A DNA stretch of 64,000 nt, taken from assembly GCF_018417475.1 (NCBI RefSeq), contig NZ_CP054856.1, positions 1,326,001 through 1,390,000 on the forward strand. Reading direction: 5' to 3'. Shown here piece by piece: positions 62,769-64,000 of this stretch (position 1 is the stretch's first letter; every line of letters starts with the position of its first letter). The notes below the pieces were generated by a model, which was not told where the DNA came from, ran no database searches, and saw nothing but the letters and a program-made list of their open reading frames with translations. Position numbers and translations under genes: made by a program. Source of the DNA: Novosphingobium decolorationis (GTDB lineage Bacteria; Pseudomonadota; Alphaproteobacteria; Sphingomonadales; Sphingomonadaceae).

Positions 62769-64000
62769 TCAGAACTCATCCCACTGCCCATCGCTGGCCA
62801 TGGGCTGCAGCGCCGCCGATCCGACCGTGGCATAAGGCTGGGCCGCCTGCGCCACGGGTGCGCGCGCGAACTTTGGGCGGGCAAGAGAGGGCCCATGCAG
62901 CTGGACGACTTCGCCCGCGCCCAGCTTGAACTTGCCGACCAGTTCGGACAGCCGGTCCGCCTCGCTCGACAAGCTGCGCGCGGCGGCGGTACTTTCCTCG
63001 ATCATGGCCGCGTTCTGCTGCGTGATGCGGTCCATGGCGCTGATGGTCTCGGTCGTCTGGCGCAGCTTGCCCGACTGCACCTGCGAGGAATCCGCGATCG
63101 AGGTCACGAGCTGCGTTGCCGAGGCAATGCTCTCGATGATGCGATCGAGCGCGGCGCCGGTATCGTTCACCATGACAACCCCGGAGGCGACCTGGACCGA
63201 ACTCGTCTCGATCAGTTCGCGCACTTCGCGCGCGGCATCGGCCGAACGCTGGGCAAGCGCGCGCACCTCGGTGGCGACCACCGCGAAGCCCTTGCCCATC
63301 TCGCCCGCACGGGCGGCCTCCACCCCCGCGTTCAGGGCCAGCAGGTTGGTCTGGAAGGCGATCCCGTCGATGACCGAGATGATCTTCTTGATCTCGGCGG
63401 TCGAGTGATCGATCGATTGCATGGCGGCCACCGCATCGGACACGATCTTCCCGCCCGACTGGGCCTCCTCGACGGCCGCCACAACGCTGCGGTGCGCCGT
63501 GGTGGCTTCCGAGGCGGTGGAACTGATGTCGCCGCTCAGGTCGCGGATGCGCTCGGCCGCTTCGCCCAGGTCGCTCGCGTGCTGTTCGGTGCGGGTGGCG
63601 AAATCGCTCGAGGCATCGTTGATCTCGCGCGCGCCCGTGTGGATCGCATGGATCGCGTGCGAGACCGCCAGCAGGGCTTCGCGCAGGCGTCCGGCCATGG
63701 TGTTGAAATCGGCGCGCAGGCGGCCGTACGTGCTGCCAATGTCCGGCAGTTCGGCGGTGAGATCGCCTTCGGCAAGCGCACTCAGCTGGGCTCCGACCAT
63801 CTCGATCATCGCGTGCGTGCGCGCATCGCTGTCGGCCTTGGCGCGGGTCATCACCTGCAGGCGCTCGGCAACGCGGGCGAGGTCGCCGATTTCATCGCTT
63901 CGGTGCAGATGCGGAACGGTGAATTCGGCCCCGCCATCTTCCACCCGGGCAATGGCCGAGCGGATATCGCCCAGTTCGCCCACGATGCTGCGCCGCACGC
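62769..64000 (-). CDS. Methyl-accepting chemotaxis protein, C-terminal part (runs off right edge)
   Basis: The visible 409 residues hold two HAMP-like segments (VPHLHRSDEIGDLARVAERL and LSALAEGDLTAELPDIGSTY) and the receptor signalling domain with the hairpin tip IAFQTNLLALNAGVEAARAG and EMGKGFAVVATEVRALAQRS, where receptors touch CheW and CheA. Helices on both sides carry candidate methylation sites. The last five residues are QWDEF, resembling the NWETF-type tether to which CheR and CheB bind. The N-terminal sensor and membrane spans lie outside the window. It probably signals to the che operon at 5.3-12.8 kb. Confidence 0.95.
   Translation of the reverse strand, partial: VRRSIVGELGDIRSAIARVEDGGAEFTVPHLHRSDEIGDLARVAERLQVMTRAKADSDARTHAMIEMVGAQLSALAEGDLTAELPDIGSTYGRLRADFNTMAGRLREALLAVSHAIHAIHTGAREINDASSDFATRTEQHASDLGEAAERIRDLSGDISSTASEATTAHRSVVAAVEEAQSGGKIVSDAVAAMQSIDHSTAEIKKIISVIDGIAFQTNLLALNAGVEAARAGEMGKGFAVVATEVRALAQRSADAAREVRELIETSSVQVASGVVMVNDTGAALDRIIESIASATQLVTSIADSSQVQSGKLRQTTETISAMDRITQQNAAMIEESTAAARSLSSEADRLSELVGKFKLGAGEVVQLHGPSLARPKFARAPVAQAAQPYATVGSAALQPMASDGQWDEF

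Overview
The window is a GC-rich chromosomal segment of an alphaproteobacterium, most likely a member of the Sphingomonadales (Novosphingobium or Sphingobium-like). This rests on the run tsaB-rimI-mucR-fur-plsC, a class II DAHP synthase, a UrcA-family secreted protein, an alphaproteobacterial-type Fur, a Cpa/Tad pilus cluster and an OMF-EmrA-EmrB efflux operon with a divergent TetR gene. No rRNA, tRNA or CRISPR array was seen. Most of the sequence is housekeeping or environmental-response DNA; the accessory DNA is concentrated between about 26.6 and 37.9 kb.

Layout. 0-5.3 kb: the C-terminal part of an EAL phosphodiesterase, a PfkB sugar kinase, a complete IS630-family element with a -1 frameshift window, a MATE transporter and a DUF938 methyltransferase. 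5.3-12.8 kb: a tightly overlapping chemotaxis operon on the minus strand (STAS-cheA-cheR-cheB-cheD-cheY-cheW-small helical protein) and a divergent second cheB. The operon cheB is frameshifted exactly at its phospho-acceptor Asp, and the second CheB lacks the catalytic His, so methylesterase output looks rewired. 12.9-17.7 kb: a tripartite drug-efflux operon with its TetR regulator and a clear inverted-repeat operator. 17.8-22.2 kb: a single-domain asparaginase-like protein and an overlapping histidine kinase / response regulator / REC-GGDEF-EAL trio. 22.3-27.1 kb: a surface protein, an SDR, cfa, argG and rlpA.

27.2-37.9 kb is the accessory stretch. It has an HTH protein with a Ser microsatellite, then a strikingly AT-rich two-gene island (a DUF4747 protein translationally coupled to a four-helix membrane protein) bracketed by a perfect 30-bp inverted repeat. 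These arms belong to a family of 113-bp double-hairpin intergenic repeats scattered from 28 to 47 kb between uvrA, arsH, a phage-type muramidase, small secreted proteins and urcA. The DUF4747-membrane pair is the best candidate here for an undescribed system, plausibly anti-phage.

38-53.8 kb is core metabolism: DAHP synthase, a long M16 protease, Nfu, TsaB, RimI, MucR, Fur, PlsC, a lipoprotein, IspH, ThrB, RNase HI, a FUSC-like membrane protein, an FAD oxidoreductase and an alpha/beta hydrolase. 53.8-61.3 kb is a Cpa/Tad pilus operon (cpaA-B-C-D-E-tadB-tadC) that lacks the expected cpaF ATPase gene between cpaE and tadB. The window ends with an alginate-export-type porin and a methyl-accepting chemotaxis protein ending in a possible CheR/CheB-docking pentapeptide; the latter runs off the right edge.
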